Assembly (NCBI RefSeq): GCF_014236795.1
Contig: NZ_CP049017.1
Location: forward strand, 1,838,001 to 1,902,000
DNA length: 64,000 bases
Source: Xanthomonas theicola
GTDB lineage: Bacteria > Pseudomonadota > Gammaproteobacteria > Xanthomonadales > Xanthomonadaceae
Direction: 5' to 3'
Shown here: positions 1 to 8,516 of the stretch, piece after piece
How positions within the stretch are numbered: the first letter of the stretch is position 1
Layout of the letters: each line of letters starts with the position of its first letter
Made by a program: the position numbers and the translations under genes
The notes under the pieces: model-generated
Seen by the model: only the letters and a program-made list of their open reading frames with translations
What the model was told of the DNA's origin: nothing
Databases searched by the model: none

Positions 1-2
1 TG

Positions 3-1454
3 GCGCTGGCCTTGACCGGCAGCACGCGCCCGTTCAAGCAGCGTGCCACCGCCTGGGCCACCAACACCTGGCCGGCGCGCAAGCTGCTGGCGCCGCAGAT
101 GCGCAAGCAGGTGGCACGCAAGGCGCGCAAGGAACACTATCCCGCGCCGTACGCACTGATCGGCGTGTGGGAGCGCAGCGGCGGCAGCGACATCCAGGCG
201 CGCCTCGACGCCGAGCGCAAGACGGTGGTCAAGCTGGCGAGCACGCCGACCGCGCGCAACCTGATCCGCATCTTCTTCCTCACCGAGCGGCTCAAGGCGC
301 TGGGCGGGAAAGAACACGGCATCCGCCACGTGCACGTGGTCGGCGCCGGGGTGATGGGCGGCGACATCGCGGCGTGGTCGGCCTACAAGGGCTTCAAGGT
401 GACCCTGCAGGACCGCGAGCAGCGCTTCATCGATGGTGCGCTGCGCCGCGCCGGCGAGCTGTTCGCCAAGCGGGTCAAGGACGAGAGCAAGCGCCCGGAA
501 GTGGCGGCGCGGCTGAAGGGCGACCTGGCCGGCGACGGCGTGCCGGCCGCCGACCTGGTGATCGAGGCGATCATCGAGGACCCGCAGGCCAAGCGCGAGC
601 TGTACCAGTCGCTGGAGTCGCGGATGCAGCCCAGTGCGCTGCTCAGCACCAACACCTCCTCGATCCCGCTGACCGAACTGCGCGAGCACATCCAGCGCCC
701 GGCCCAATTCGCCGGCCTGCACTACTTCAACCCGGTGGCGCAGATGCCGCTGGTGGAGATCGTCTGCCACGACGGCCTGGCCGTGGACGACCAGAAGCGG
801 CTGGCGGCGTTCTGCAAGGCGATCGACAAGCTGCCGGTGCCGGTGGCCGGCACGCCCGGCTTCCTGGTCAACCGGGTGTTGTTCCCATACCTGCTGGAGG
901 CCGCCACCGCCTACGCCGAGGGCATCCCCGGCGCGGTGATCGACAAGGCCGCGGTGAAGTTCGGCATGCCGATGGGGCCGATCGAGCTGATCGACACCGT
1001 GGGCCTGGACGTGGCGGCCGGGGTCGGTGCGGAACTGGCGCCATTCCTGGGCCTGCCCATTCCCACCGCCTTGCAGACGGTGGAACCTGGCAAGCGCGGC
1101 AAGAAGGACGGCCATGGCCTGTATGCGTGGGAAAACGGACGCGCGAAGAAACCGGAAGCGGCCAAGGACTACCAGGCGCCGGCCGACCTTGAAGACCGTC
1201 TGATCCTACCGCTGCTCAACGAGGCGGTGGCCTGCCTGCACGAGGGCGTGGTCGCCGATGCCGACCTGCTCGACGCCGGCGTGATCTTCGGCACCGGCTT
1301 CGCTCCGTTCCGCGGCGGCCCGATCCAGCATATCCGCAGCGTCGGCGCCGATGCGTTGCTGGAGCGCCTGCGTGCATTGCAAGCGTGCTATGGCGAGCGC
1401 TTCGCGCCGCGTCCGGGCTGGGACGCACCGGCCTTGCGCGTCGCGGTGGCCTGA
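3..1454 (+). CDS. 3-hydroxyacyl-CoA dehydrogenase part of a fatty-acid oxidation multienzyme protein (5' truncated by window)
   Basis: Only the C-terminal part is in the window; the frame is open from the left edge, so any start seen here is not the real one. After a basic linker typical of FadB/FadJ-type proteins there is a Rossmann NAD-binding motif (HVVGAGVMGGDIAAW, about bases 329-373), then the dehydrogenase signature HYFNP at about base 720 and the C-terminal 3HCDH repeat ending near 1420. By family knowledge it oxidises L-3-hydroxyacyl-CoA to 3-ketoacyl-CoA in beta-oxidation; the enoyl-CoA hydratase half would lie upstream. No terminator is obvious after the stop. Confidence 0.9.
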   Translation, partial: ALALTGSTRPFKQRATAWATNTWPARKLLAPQMRKQVARKARKEHYPAPYALIGVWERSGGSDIQARLDAERKTVVKLASTPTARNLIRIFFLTERLKALGGKEHGIRHVHVVGAGVMGGDIAAWSAYKGFKVTLQDREQRFIDGALRRAGELFAKRVKDESKRPEVAARLKGDLAGDGVPAADLVIEAIIEDPQAKRELYQSLESRMQPSALLSTNTSSIPLTELREHIQRPAQFAGLHYFNPVAQMPLVEIVCHDGLAVDDQKRLAAFCKAIDKLPVPVAGTPGFLVNRVLFPYLLEAATAYAEGIPGAVIDKAAVKFGMPMGPIELIDTVGLDVAAGVGAELAPFLGLPIPTALQTVEPGKRGKKDGHGLYAWENGRAKKPEAAKDYQAPADLEDRLILPLLNEAVACLHEGVVADADLLDAGVIFGTGFAPFRGGPIQHIRSVGADALLERLRALQACYGERFAPRPGWDAPALRVAVA

Positions 1455-1848
1455 CCCCGCGCCGCGCCAGGATGTCTCCGCTCCGCGACCGGCCGGCCGG
1501 CCGGTAGCAGCGTGGAGGCGGGGCGGCACCGGCTCAGCGGAGGCGGGGCGGCACGCAAGGCGGCCCATGCTGTCGCCTTCCCATCGCCCAAGTACGCTCG
1601 CCAGCCGCATCAGATTCATGGCCGGCCATAGCCATCGCCCGATCGTCGCTGCAGCACGCACCGAAGCACCCGCGCGCTGGCATTTTCCTGTTTCCCGGCA
1701 AGGCCGGCCGGCTGGTCAAAACGGCCTTGTGCGTTGATCGCCCGCCTGTTTCCATATTTATTTTCGAAATTCGCGCTCCCCACGCTCAAGTATCGTATGC
1801 CACAGCCGATAGACACTCATGGTTGGGCGTCGCTACTAGGACTAGCAT
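1455..1848. other. intergenic stretch without a convincing gene
   Basis: About 390 bp between the fadB-like gene and the diguanylate cyclase. It holds two direct copies of GGAGGCGGGGCGGCAC at about 1512-1555, followed by a less GC-rich part near 1740-1848 that probably carries the promoter of the cyclase gene. Open frames here are short and look non-coding. Confidence 0.5.
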
Positions 1849-3063
1849 ATGCATGGCCAAAGTGCCGATGTCGAGGCAGGCAGCGCATCCATGCCCGGGC
1901 CGTTGGGTGACTTCATCAGTTGGCTGAGCGAACCAGGCGCGGATTTGCCGCAGGAAATACGCAGGCGCCTGTTGCGCGGGCCGTTTTCCTCCGTGAGCGT
2001 GTTGCTGTTCGGATGCGTAAATTCGTTCATCATCACCCTGGTCGCCTGGCTGCGGCACCCTACGGCCTTTTTCCTCGCCTGGCTGATCGTGGATCTGCTG
2101 ATCTGGATCCTGCGGATCGTTTTCATCCTGGCCGACGCGCGACTGAGCACAGCGGGCTTCCAATGGGGAGTCCAGCTTCAGATATTGTTCGGGCTGGCAT
2201 TGGCCCTGGTAATGGGGTTGGGCACCGGCGGAACCCTGGTCAGTGGCGATCACGTGTTGCAGGTGCTGGCCTGCGCCTCGATGGTGAGCATGAATGGCGC
2301 CGTCGCCATCCGCAACCGCGGCATGCCAAGATATGCATTCCTGCAGGTCCTGTTGAGCGATTTGCCGCTGAAAGTCGGTGCGCTCCTGCAACCGGAGCCG
2401 TGGCTGAAAATCTTCGTCCTGCAAGGGCCGCTGTATCTCATCTCGCTTTACGCCCTGATCCAGCACCTGAACAAGGATCTGATCGGCGCCCTGCTCGGCG
2501 AGTACAGTAGCGGCGAGAAGGCCGCACGCGACGAGTTGACAGGCACGTACAACCGGCGCGGCTTCGCCTCAGCGGCCGCGCGCGACGTGATGATCGCGGA
2601 CAACACGGAGAAAACGGCCATCCTGTTCTACCTGGACCTGGACAATTTCAAGGTGGTCAACGATACCTACGGCCATGCCTCCGGCGACAAATTGCTGCAG
2701 GCGTTTTCTTTCAACCTTGGGTCCATCGTGCGTTCGCGCGATATCGTCGGACGGCTTGGCGGCGACGAGTTCGCCATCCTGTTCTTTGAAGACGACGAGC
2801 GGCTGTTGCTGCCGCTGGCGGCGAGAATCGTCGACGCGACACGGCGTCTGTCGAACGACTACCTGCCGCAACCGCTGGAAATCGGGGTCAGCATCGGAAT
2901 CGCGTCGGTTCCGGCAAGCGACCTGAACAAATCCGGCGTATTCGACCGGCTGGTCAGCTGCGCCGACCGCGCGCTTTACAAGGCCAAGTCCGCAGGGGGC
3001 AATTGCTGCTTCACGGACAGTCCGATCCACCTGCCGCTGGAAAGCGGCCATCTTACGCGGTGA
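1849..3063 (+). CDS. membrane-bound diguanylate cyclase (GGDEF)
   Basis: The 404-residue protein has several hydrophobic segments in roughly residues 40-190, with no recognisable sensor family, followed by a GGDEF domain. The active-site motif GGDEF is intact at residues 304-308. An RxxD sequence (RSRD, 295-298) stands five residues upstream, the arrangement of the allosteric c-di-GMP inhibitory I-site. An active, product-inhibited cyclase making c-di-GMP from two GTP is therefore expected. No EAL or HD-GYP domain is present. The ATG at 1849 was chosen because the hydrophobic region follows directly. The trigger sensed by the membrane part is unknown. Confidence 0.9.
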   Translation: MHGQSADVEAGSASMPGPLGDFISWLSEPGADLPQEIRRRLLRGPFSSVSVLLFGCVNSFIITLVAWLRHPTAFFLAWLIVDLLIWILRIVFILADARLSTAGFQWGVQLQILFGLALALVMGLGTGGTLVSGDHVLQVLACASMVSMNGAVAIRNRGMPRYAFLQVLLSDLPLKVGALLQPEPWLKIFVLQGPLYLISLYALIQHLNKDLIGALLGEYSSGEKAARDELTGTYNRRGFASAAARDVMIADNTEKTAILFYLDLDNFKVVNDTYGHASGDKLLQAFSFNLGSIVRSRDIVGRLGGDEFAILFFEDDERLLLPLAARIVDATRRLSNDYLPQPLEIGVSIGIASVPASDLNKSGVFDRLVSCADRALYKAKSAGGNCCFTDSPIHLPLESGHLTR

Positions 3064-3105
3064 CCCATCCGGGTTGGTTGCATCCGCCCCGCCGTAGCCG
3101 TCGGC

Positions 3106-4074
3106 TCACGACGAATGCCCACGCCCCTGGTCGTGCCGGTGCGCATGATCGCCGTGCGCGTGCGCAGCGACGTAGGCCACCGGCGTGCCGCACTGCGGCG
3201 CGCCGCAGTGGCCGGCTTCCATCTGCAAGGTGACGTGGTCGATGCCGAAGCGCACATGCAGGCCGTCGCAAAGGACAGCGCGCAACGCATCGCCGTCAGC
3301 GTGGTCGGCCACCACCACGTGCGCGGTCAGCGCCGGCGTGCTCGAGGCCAGCGCCCAGACATGCAGGTCGTGCACGTCCTGCACCCCCGGGGCGCTGCAC
3401 AGGTAGCCGCGGAGCGCGGCCATGTCCACGCCCTGAGGCACGCCCTCCAGCAGCACGTTGACCGCCTCGCGCAGCAACACCCAGGTGCGCGGCAGCACCC
3501 ACAGGCCGATCAGCACCGCCATGATCGGATCGATCAGCTTCCAGCCGGTGAGGCGGATCGCCAGCGCAGCGGCGATCACCGCCACCGAGCCGAGCATGTC
3601 GCTCCACACTTCCAGGTAGGCGCCCTTCATGTTGAGATTCTCGCCGCTGCCGGCCTTGAGCAGGCGCATCGAGATCAGGTTGACGAGCAGGCCGAACGCG
3701 GCAATGCCGAGCATGCCGATCGTGGCCACCTCCTGCGGCTGGCGGAAACGCAGCACCGCTTCGCAGAGGATGTAGGCGGCGACCGCGAACAGCAGGCCGC
3801 CGTTGACCAGCGCGCCCAGCGCTTCAAGCCGCGCGTAGCCATAGGTGCGCTTGGCGTCGGGCGGGCGCCGGCTCAGCCGCACCGCGACCAGCGCGATCAT
3901 CAACGCCACAGTGTCGGTGGCCATGTGCGCGGCATCGGACAGCAATGCCAGGCTGTTGGTCACGAACGCGCCGACGATCTCCACCAGCAGGAACGCGGCG
4001 GTCAGCCCCAATGCCCACCACAGCGGTTTCTCGTGGCGGATCTCGGCCGGTGCGTGGCGGTGGTCGTGTCCCAT
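3106..4074 (-). CDS. czcD: cation diffusion facilitator, CzcD type
   Basis: A 322-residue CDF exporter with six predicted membrane helices and histidine-rich ends (HDHRH near residue 3 and a run of H/D residues at the C-terminus). The first metal site in TM2 is HxxxD (H50, D54). The second, in TM5, is YLEVWSD (E155, D159), with Glu in place of the His of ZitB; this substitution and the surrounding GAYLEVWSD/LLGS-like context are what I recall of CzcD from Cupriavidus. Family members export Zn, Co or Cd in exchange for protons. It converges on the cyclase gene with only 42 bp between the stops. Confidence 0.88.
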   Translation of the reverse strand: MGHDHRHAPAEIRHEKPLWWALGLTAAFLLVEIVGAFVTNSLALLSDAAHMATDTVALMIALVAVRLSRRPPDAKRTYGYARLEALGALVNGGLLFAVAAYILCEAVLRFRQPQEVATIGMLGIAAFGLLVNLISMRLLKAGSGENLNMKGAYLEVWSDMLGSVAVIAAALAIRLTGWKLIDPIMAVLIGLWVLPRTWVLLREAVNVLLEGVPQGVDMAALRGYLCSAPGVQDVHDLHVWALASSTPALTAHVVVADHADGDALRAVLCDGLHVRFGIDHVTLQMEAGHCGAPQCGTPVAYVAAHAHGDHAHRHDQGRGHSS

Positions 4075-4161
4075 GAGCTGGCCTGGCAGAACGTGCGAAA
4101 GAATGTTCGCCAGCTTAGACCGGCGCCGCTGCGGAGACTATTACACCGCAGCCCGCGAGCG

Positions 4162-4800
4162 TCACGGCAGCCAGTGCAGCGGCGCCCCGCTGATGCCGGC
4201 CAGCGCTAGCAGCGACCGCATGCCCGCGGCCAGCACGCGGCCCCAGGACGCCAGCACCGAGCGCAGGTACACCGACAACCCCAGCGCCGCCATCGCCACC
4301 TAGGGTCGGCACGCGGACACGCGCTGCGCCGCGTCCGCCAGTGCCGGCGGCAGCAGGCCATACGAACGCAGCACCATCATGCCGATGAAGCCCAGCACGC
4401 GCCAGGGCAGCCGCCGCTGCAGCGGCAGCCGGCCGGCGCCCGGCCGCCCCGCGGCCAGCCCGAGCAGCAGCATCAACGGCCCAGCATCATCACCCGCGTC
4501 AGCTTGACCAGCGCGCCGACTTGCGCGCTGGCCGCGCCCACCGGCAGCATCGCCGCCAGTACCTGCGGCACGGCGTACACGATCATGCCGGCGAGGATCC
4601 CGTAGTGGCGCTGATCCAGGCCGAACAGCGGCACCGCCAATGGCAACGCCAGCACCACCGCGATCCTCAGCGCCGCGGTAAATGCGATCGATGCGGCCAC
4701 TTGGTCCGCATCGGCATCGATCATCATCGCCGCCGCCAAGATCGCCGAATTGCCGCAGATCGAATTGCCGCACGTCACCAGCGTGGCCAGGCACGCCGGC
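4162..4800 (-). pseudogene. decayed yeiH-like (UPF0324) transporter fragment
   Basis: Reading from 4800 leftwards, the minus strand encodes the conserved YeiH core (TLVTCGNSICGNSAI, then YGILAGMIVYAVPQVLAA near 4560) in one frame, the next segment (RVLGFIGMMVLRSYGLLPP) in a second frame and the C-terminal segment (ALGLSVYLRSVLAS, ending in TGA at 4162) in a third. At least two frameshifts are thus present, and the N-terminal third is missing. It stops exactly where effector-like sequence begins at about 4801, so the effector array has replaced the 5' part of the gene. YeiH proteins are putative sulfate or anion exporters; this copy cannot be functional. Confidence 0.75.
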
Positions 4801-5033
4801 AGGACGGGCGCTTGGCCATCGTGGTGGACGGCGATCCGAGCGATCCGACCCACAAGCGCGCGGCCGTGGCGGTGGAGCAGGCGCTGCGCACGCCGCTGGA
4901 GCAGTCCGACGCCAAGCTCGAAGCGGCCAATCAGATCATCGCGCAGGAGCGGCGGCAGGCGCGCGAGCAGGCGCGGCAACAGGAACCGGCGCAGTCGATG
5001 CACGCACAGGCCACGTCGGCGATGGGGCGTTGA
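4801..5033 (+). pseudogene. C-terminal remnant of a fourth effector gene
   Basis: These bases encode the last ~76 residues of the effector described at 6010-7629 (from GRLAIVVDGDPSDP to the glutamine-rich tail ending ATSAMGR), in frame and ending at the same TGA, but nothing of the hydrolase domain precedes them. Differences from the full copies are few (for example DPTHK instead of DPAHK). The fragment begins directly at the yeiH remnant, so it marks the left boundary of the tandem array. The XVIPCD-like signal alone would not be a toxin. Confidence 0.85.
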
Positions 5034-5212
5034 GCGACTCAGCTTGCAGCGCCCGGGCAGCACCGGCCCGACGTGTTGGGGACCGACCAAGACCGCGTCC
5101 TACCCTGCGTCGAATCCAGGCCCAGGAACTGCACGTCGGCGCCCGGGCCACCGCCCCACCCTCCACCGCTTGCGACTACACTACGCCGCATCCCATGCCC
5201 GGATCCTCCGCC

Positions 5213-5286
5213 ATGCTGCACGCGCGCCTCACCCCACTGCTCCTGTGCGCGGCGCTCGCCGTGGCCGGCGACCTGCAGGCGCAATC
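5213..5286 (+). pseudogene. duplicated 5' fragment of the secreted-protein gene (unit 1)
   Basis: This reads MLHARLTPLLLCAALAVAGDLQAQ, i.e. the signal peptide and first mature residues of the intact gene at 12728, with about 33 bp missing after the signal peptide, and then joins unrelated sequence (TCGATAATTTTCCG) leading to the immunity-like gene. The frame stays open to 5374 and would give a 53-residue chimera overlapping the next start. It may be a transcribed leader or simply a recombination scar. Confidence 0.7.
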
Positions 5287-5318
5287 GATAATTTTCCGTT
5301 CGAAGAGGCGAAAGAACC

Positions 5319-5993
5319 ATGGACATCCAGGCTCTTCTATCGGCAGTCGATCCAATGCGAGCGAATCAATGTAGTAAGTTTCTCGGCGCAATGGCAGCCG
5401 GTTTGCTGCTGGCCGGCGGCGCCCATTCCGCTCCCTATGAGAAGGAACCCACTATGACCACGGCGACAGCCAAGCCTTCCAATGTTCCCATCGAACCGGC
5501 CAGGCAGTGGCCGCTGAAGTTCGAGAAACATAGTTTCGAGATATACAGCTATGACACCTACGGTTGCAAGGTTTGGTATGCAGACACTTGGCAAGCCATG
5601 GACGACGAGACCAAGCTGAAGCGTTCTTCTGATCGTTATGGCCCGAATTATCAAAAGAACTGGGGCGGCGGCCATTCCGGCATCCGCAACTTTCCTCTAC
5701 CAGCGGAAATAGCGTGGCGTTCCAAGGATGGACAGTCGCACCAGGCGCGGATCGACATCGGCGAACTCTTCAAGGATGAGGTGATCCTGCACAACGTCCC
5801 GCGCGAGGAAATGGCGGATGTGCCATACGGCAAGTATCAGCATGACCCGGATATCATCATGGAAGTGAACGACCGCACTATTCGGGTCTACATGCGGGCC
5901 ATGATTTTTTTGAAGCAGCGGGTGGAAGTGGCCGGCCATCTGAGAGCCGACTTCCGCAACGATCTGATCTTGGTAAAAACCTATACCTACTGA
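5319..5993 (+). CDS. putative effector-immunity protein, copy 1
   Basis: The 224-residue protein starts with a hydrophobic signal (FLGAMAAGLLLAGGAHSAPY, with an AHS-A cleavage site and no lipobox Cys), so periplasmic location is expected. ATG 5355 (residue 13) is an equally possible start and would leave a more normal signal peptide. I do not recognise the mature domain; it contains YDTYGCKVWYADTW and a conserved block HQARIDIGELFKDEVILHNV. It ends 16 bp before the effector start, which has a good AAGGAG site, so the two are co-transcribed. By analogy with X-T4SS effector/immunity pairs it should bind and block the hydrolase reaching the periplasm. The immunity role is inference from order, secretion signal and co-duplication. 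Confidence 0.6.
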   Translation: MDIQALLSAVDPMRANQCSKFLGAMAAGLLLAGGAHSAPYEKEPTMTTATAKPSNVPIEPARQWPLKFEKHSFEIYSYDTYGCKVWYADTWQAMDDETKLKRSSDRYGPNYQKNWGGGHSGIRNFPLPAEIAWRSKDGQSHQARIDIGELFKDEVILHNVPREEMADVPYGKYQHDPDIIMEVNDRTIRVYMRAMIFLKQRVEVAGHLRADFRNDLILVKTYTY

Positions 5994-6009
5994 AGCAAGG
6001 AGCGGTGCC

Positions 6010-7629
6010 ATGGGTGAGCTATTTAGGGATGGCGCATCTCGCCCCGTTACACCAGGCGAGTTGGACATGTACACGAAGGCACAGGCGTTGCAGGCTCAGC
6101 AACAGGCGCCAATCTTGCAGAGATCTGACAATTCACACGACTATATGTTCTTCGCGATGTTCGACGGCACGGGGCAGGATGCAGATGATCCAAAACAGTC
6201 CCCTACAAATGTGGGTGTTCTAAAGTCCCAACTTCGCGAAGTGGCACAGGCCCCTGATTCACGCGTCGGATACAACTATGCCAAGGGGATCGGCACCCAG
6301 CACAATCCACTTGCCCGGACCTGGGACGGCGCCTTTCCCTACACCTGGGACGACAGGATCGAAGAAACATATACAAGCCTTGCAACGCAAACAAAACAAT
6401 GGCGGGAACAAGACCCCGAAGCACAAATCCGCATCGCCGAAGTCGGCTACAGCCGCGGCGCAGTGCTGGCCCCGGGGTTCGCGCGGCTGGTCGATCGCTA
6501 CGGCATCGCCGATCCCGAGGATCTGAGCTTCGGACGCGACGCGCACGGCCACCTCACCGTCGAGAGTCCGCGCCCGCCGCTGGTCCCTCCCGGTCAGGTG
6601 GCGCAGGCGATGGGATTGTTCGATCCGGTCGGAACGAATCTGCCCAAGGACTACGATGCGCGGCTGCCGCCTTCCGTCATCAGCGCGTTCGCGCTGCTGG
6701 CCGCGGACGAACGGCGCAAGGCGTTCCCGCACCAGACCATCGTGGCGCCGGCGCTGAGCGCGGACGCGCGCATGCTCAACGTGCCGGTGCCGGGCGGACA
6801 TTCCAACGTCGGCGGCGGCAACCGCGAGGGCGGACTGGAGGCGTTGGCCTTCAACCAGATGGCCGATTACCTCAACGCGCTGCGCGATAAGCCGCTGATC
6901 GAACACCGCGTGCTGCCGGACGATCCGGCGCAGTACACCGTCCATCAGGCTCGCGGCGCGACCGCGCTGCCGGGGCTGGACCAGGACGGGCAACGCGACC
7001 TGCGCCAGGAACTGGCCAACTGCAAGATCGTCGATCCGTGCCGCAGCGCCGAACCGATGGACCAGACGCTGGCAGCCCGCTTCGAGTACCGCAGCGTACA
7101 GCCGACCGCGCACCTGCCCACGCTGCCGCCGCACGCCGCGCTGGCGGCCGAACCGCCGCCGCCGCGCGGCATCGCCCCCGACGATCCGGCGCATCCGGAC
7201 CATGCGCTGCTGGAACAGATCCGCCGCGGCGTGCGCGAACTCGACGCCCGCCATGGCCGCAGCTACGACGAAATCAGCGAGCGGCTGAGCCGCAGCCTGC
7301 TGGCGGCCAGCAAGGACAACCGCGAACTATATCCGGGGCGCGAGCACTCGCTGTCGGCCAATGCGCTGGAACGCGCCGATCGCGTGCTGCTGGGCAAGGA
7401 CGGGCGCTTGGCCATCGTGGTGGACGGCGATCCGAGCGATCCGGCCCACAAGCGCGCGGCCGTGGCGGTGGAGCAGGCGCTGCGCACGCCGCTGGAGCAG
7501 TCCGACGCCAAGCTCGAGGCGGCCAATCAGATCATCGCGCAGGAGCGGCGGCAGGCGCGCGAGCAGGCGCGGCAACAGGAACCGGCGCAGTCGATGCACG
7601 CACAGGCCACGTCGGCGACGGGGCGTTGA
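6010..7629 (+). CDS. putative X-T4SS effector: DUF2235/Tle1-like hydrolase with XVIPCD-like tail, copy 1
   Basis: A 539-residue protein without signal peptide. Residues ~45-300 form a DUF2235/Tle1-like alpha/beta hydrolase: FDGTGQD at 51-57, nucleophile elbow G146-Y-S148-R-G, Asp in FDPVG (D205) and His in GGHSNVGGG (H264) make a complete Ser-Asp-His triad. After a proline-rich linker, residues ~391-515 match the XVIPCD pattern (DDPAHPDHALL, LDARHGR, ERADRVLL, VDGDPSDPAHKR), followed by a glutamine-rich tail; in X. citri this domain binds VirD4 for X-T4SS export. Phospholipase activity against rival bacteria is the likely role. A T6SS route is less likely because of the tail. Compared with copies 2 and 3, residues ~32-135 differ markedly. 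Confidence 0.78.
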   Translation: MGELFRDGASRPVTPGELDMYTKAQALQAQQQAPILQRSDNSHDYMFFAMFDGTGQDADDPKQSPTNVGVLKSQLREVAQAPDSRVGYNYAKGIGTQHNPLARTWDGAFPYTWDDRIEETYTSLATQTKQWREQDPEAQIRIAEVGYSRGAVLAPGFARLVDRYGIADPEDLSFGRDAHGHLTVESPRPPLVPPGQVAQAMGLFDPVGTNLPKDYDARLPPSVISAFALLAADERRKAFPHQTIVAPALSADARMLNVPVPGGHSNVGGGNREGGLEALAFNQMADYLNALRDKPLIEHRVLPDDPAQYTVHQARGATALPGLDQDGQRDLRQELANCKIVDPCRSAEPMDQTLAARFEYRSVQPTAHLPTLPPHAALAAEPPPPRGIAPDDPAHPDHALLEQIRRGVRELDARHGRSYDEISERLSRSLLAASKDNRELYPGREHSLSANALERADRVLLGKDGRLAIVVDGDPSDPAHKRAAVAVEQALRTPLEQSDAKLEAANQIIAQERRQAREQARQQEPAQSMHAQATSATGR

Positions 7630-7718
7630 GCGACCCAGCTTGCAGCGCCCGGGCCACCGCCCCACCCTCCACCGCTTGCGACTACACTACGCCGCATCCC
7701 ATGCCCGGATCCTCCGCC

Positions 7719-7792
7719 ATGCTGCACGCGCGCCTTACCCCCCTGCTCCTGTGCGCGGCGCTCGCCGTGGCCGGCGACCTGCAGGCGCAATC
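7719..7792 (+). pseudogene. duplicated 5' fragment of the secreted-protein gene (unit 2)
   Basis: Same signal-peptide fragment as at 5213, with a C-to-T change near 7735. One extra A downstream (TTCAGAAGAGG against TTCGAAGAGG in the other units) changes the frame of the run-on chimera, which here would continue to 7964. Confidence 0.65.
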
Positions 7793-7825
7793 GATAATTT
7801 TCCGTTCAGAAGAGGCGAAAGAACC

Positions 7826-8500
7826 ATGGACATCCAGGCTCTTCTATCGGCAGTCGATCCAATGCGAGCGAATCAATGTAGTAAGTTTCTCGGCGCAATG
7901 GCAGCCGGTTTGCTGCTGGCCGGCGGCGCCCATTCCGCTCCCTATGAGAAAGAACCCACTATGACCACGGCGACAGCCAAGCCTTCCAATGTTCCCATCG
8001 AACCGGCCAAGCAGTGGCCGCTAAGATTCAAGAAACATGGTTTTGGCGTGTACAGTTACGACACCTATGGATGCAAGGTCTGGTATGCGAATGCATGGCA
8101 AGCCAGGGAGAGCGACGCCAAACTGCAGCCATCTTCGGACAGTTATAAGCCCGACCATCAAAGGAATTGGAGCAGTGGCCATATCGGCATCCGGAATTTC
8201 CCTGCACCGGCGGAAGTGACGTGGCGTTCCAAGGATGGACAGCCGCACCAGGCGCGGATCGACATCGGCGAACTCTTCAAGGATGAGGTGATCCTGCACA
8301 ACGTCCCGCGCGAGGAAATGGCGGATGTGCCATACGGCAAGTATCAGCATGACCCGGATATCATCATGGAAGTGAACGACCGCACCATTCGGGTCTACAT
8401 ACGGGCCATGATTTTTTTGAAGCAGCGGGTGGAAGTAGCCGGCCATATGAGAGCCGACTTCCGCAACGATCTGATCTTGGTAAAAACCTATACCTACTGA
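7826..8500 (+). CDS. putative effector-immunity protein, copy 2 (divergent core)
   Basis: Also 224 residues, with the same first ~60 residues (signal peptide included) and the same C-terminal ~90 as copy 1, but a clearly different centre: RFKKHGFGVYSYDTYG, NAWQARESDAKLQPSS and NWSSGHIGIRNFPAPAEVTW replace the copy 1/3 versions. The divergent segment lies at about 8020-8225. This pattern fits an immunity protein whose recognition surface was swapped while the frame was kept. It sits 16 bp before effector copy 2, which carries a frameshift. Confidence 0.6.
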   Translation: MDIQALLSAVDPMRANQCSKFLGAMAAGLLLAGGAHSAPYEKEPTMTTATAKPSNVPIEPAKQWPLRFKKHGFGVYSYDTYGCKVWYANAWQARESDAKLQPSSDSYKPDHQRNWSSGHIGIRNFPAPAEVTWRSKDGQPHQARIDIGELFKDEVILHNVPREEMADVPYGKYQHDPDIIMEVNDRTIRVYIRAMIFLKQRVEVAGHMRADFRNDLILVKTYTY

Positions 8501-8516
8501 AGCAAGGAGCGGTGCC

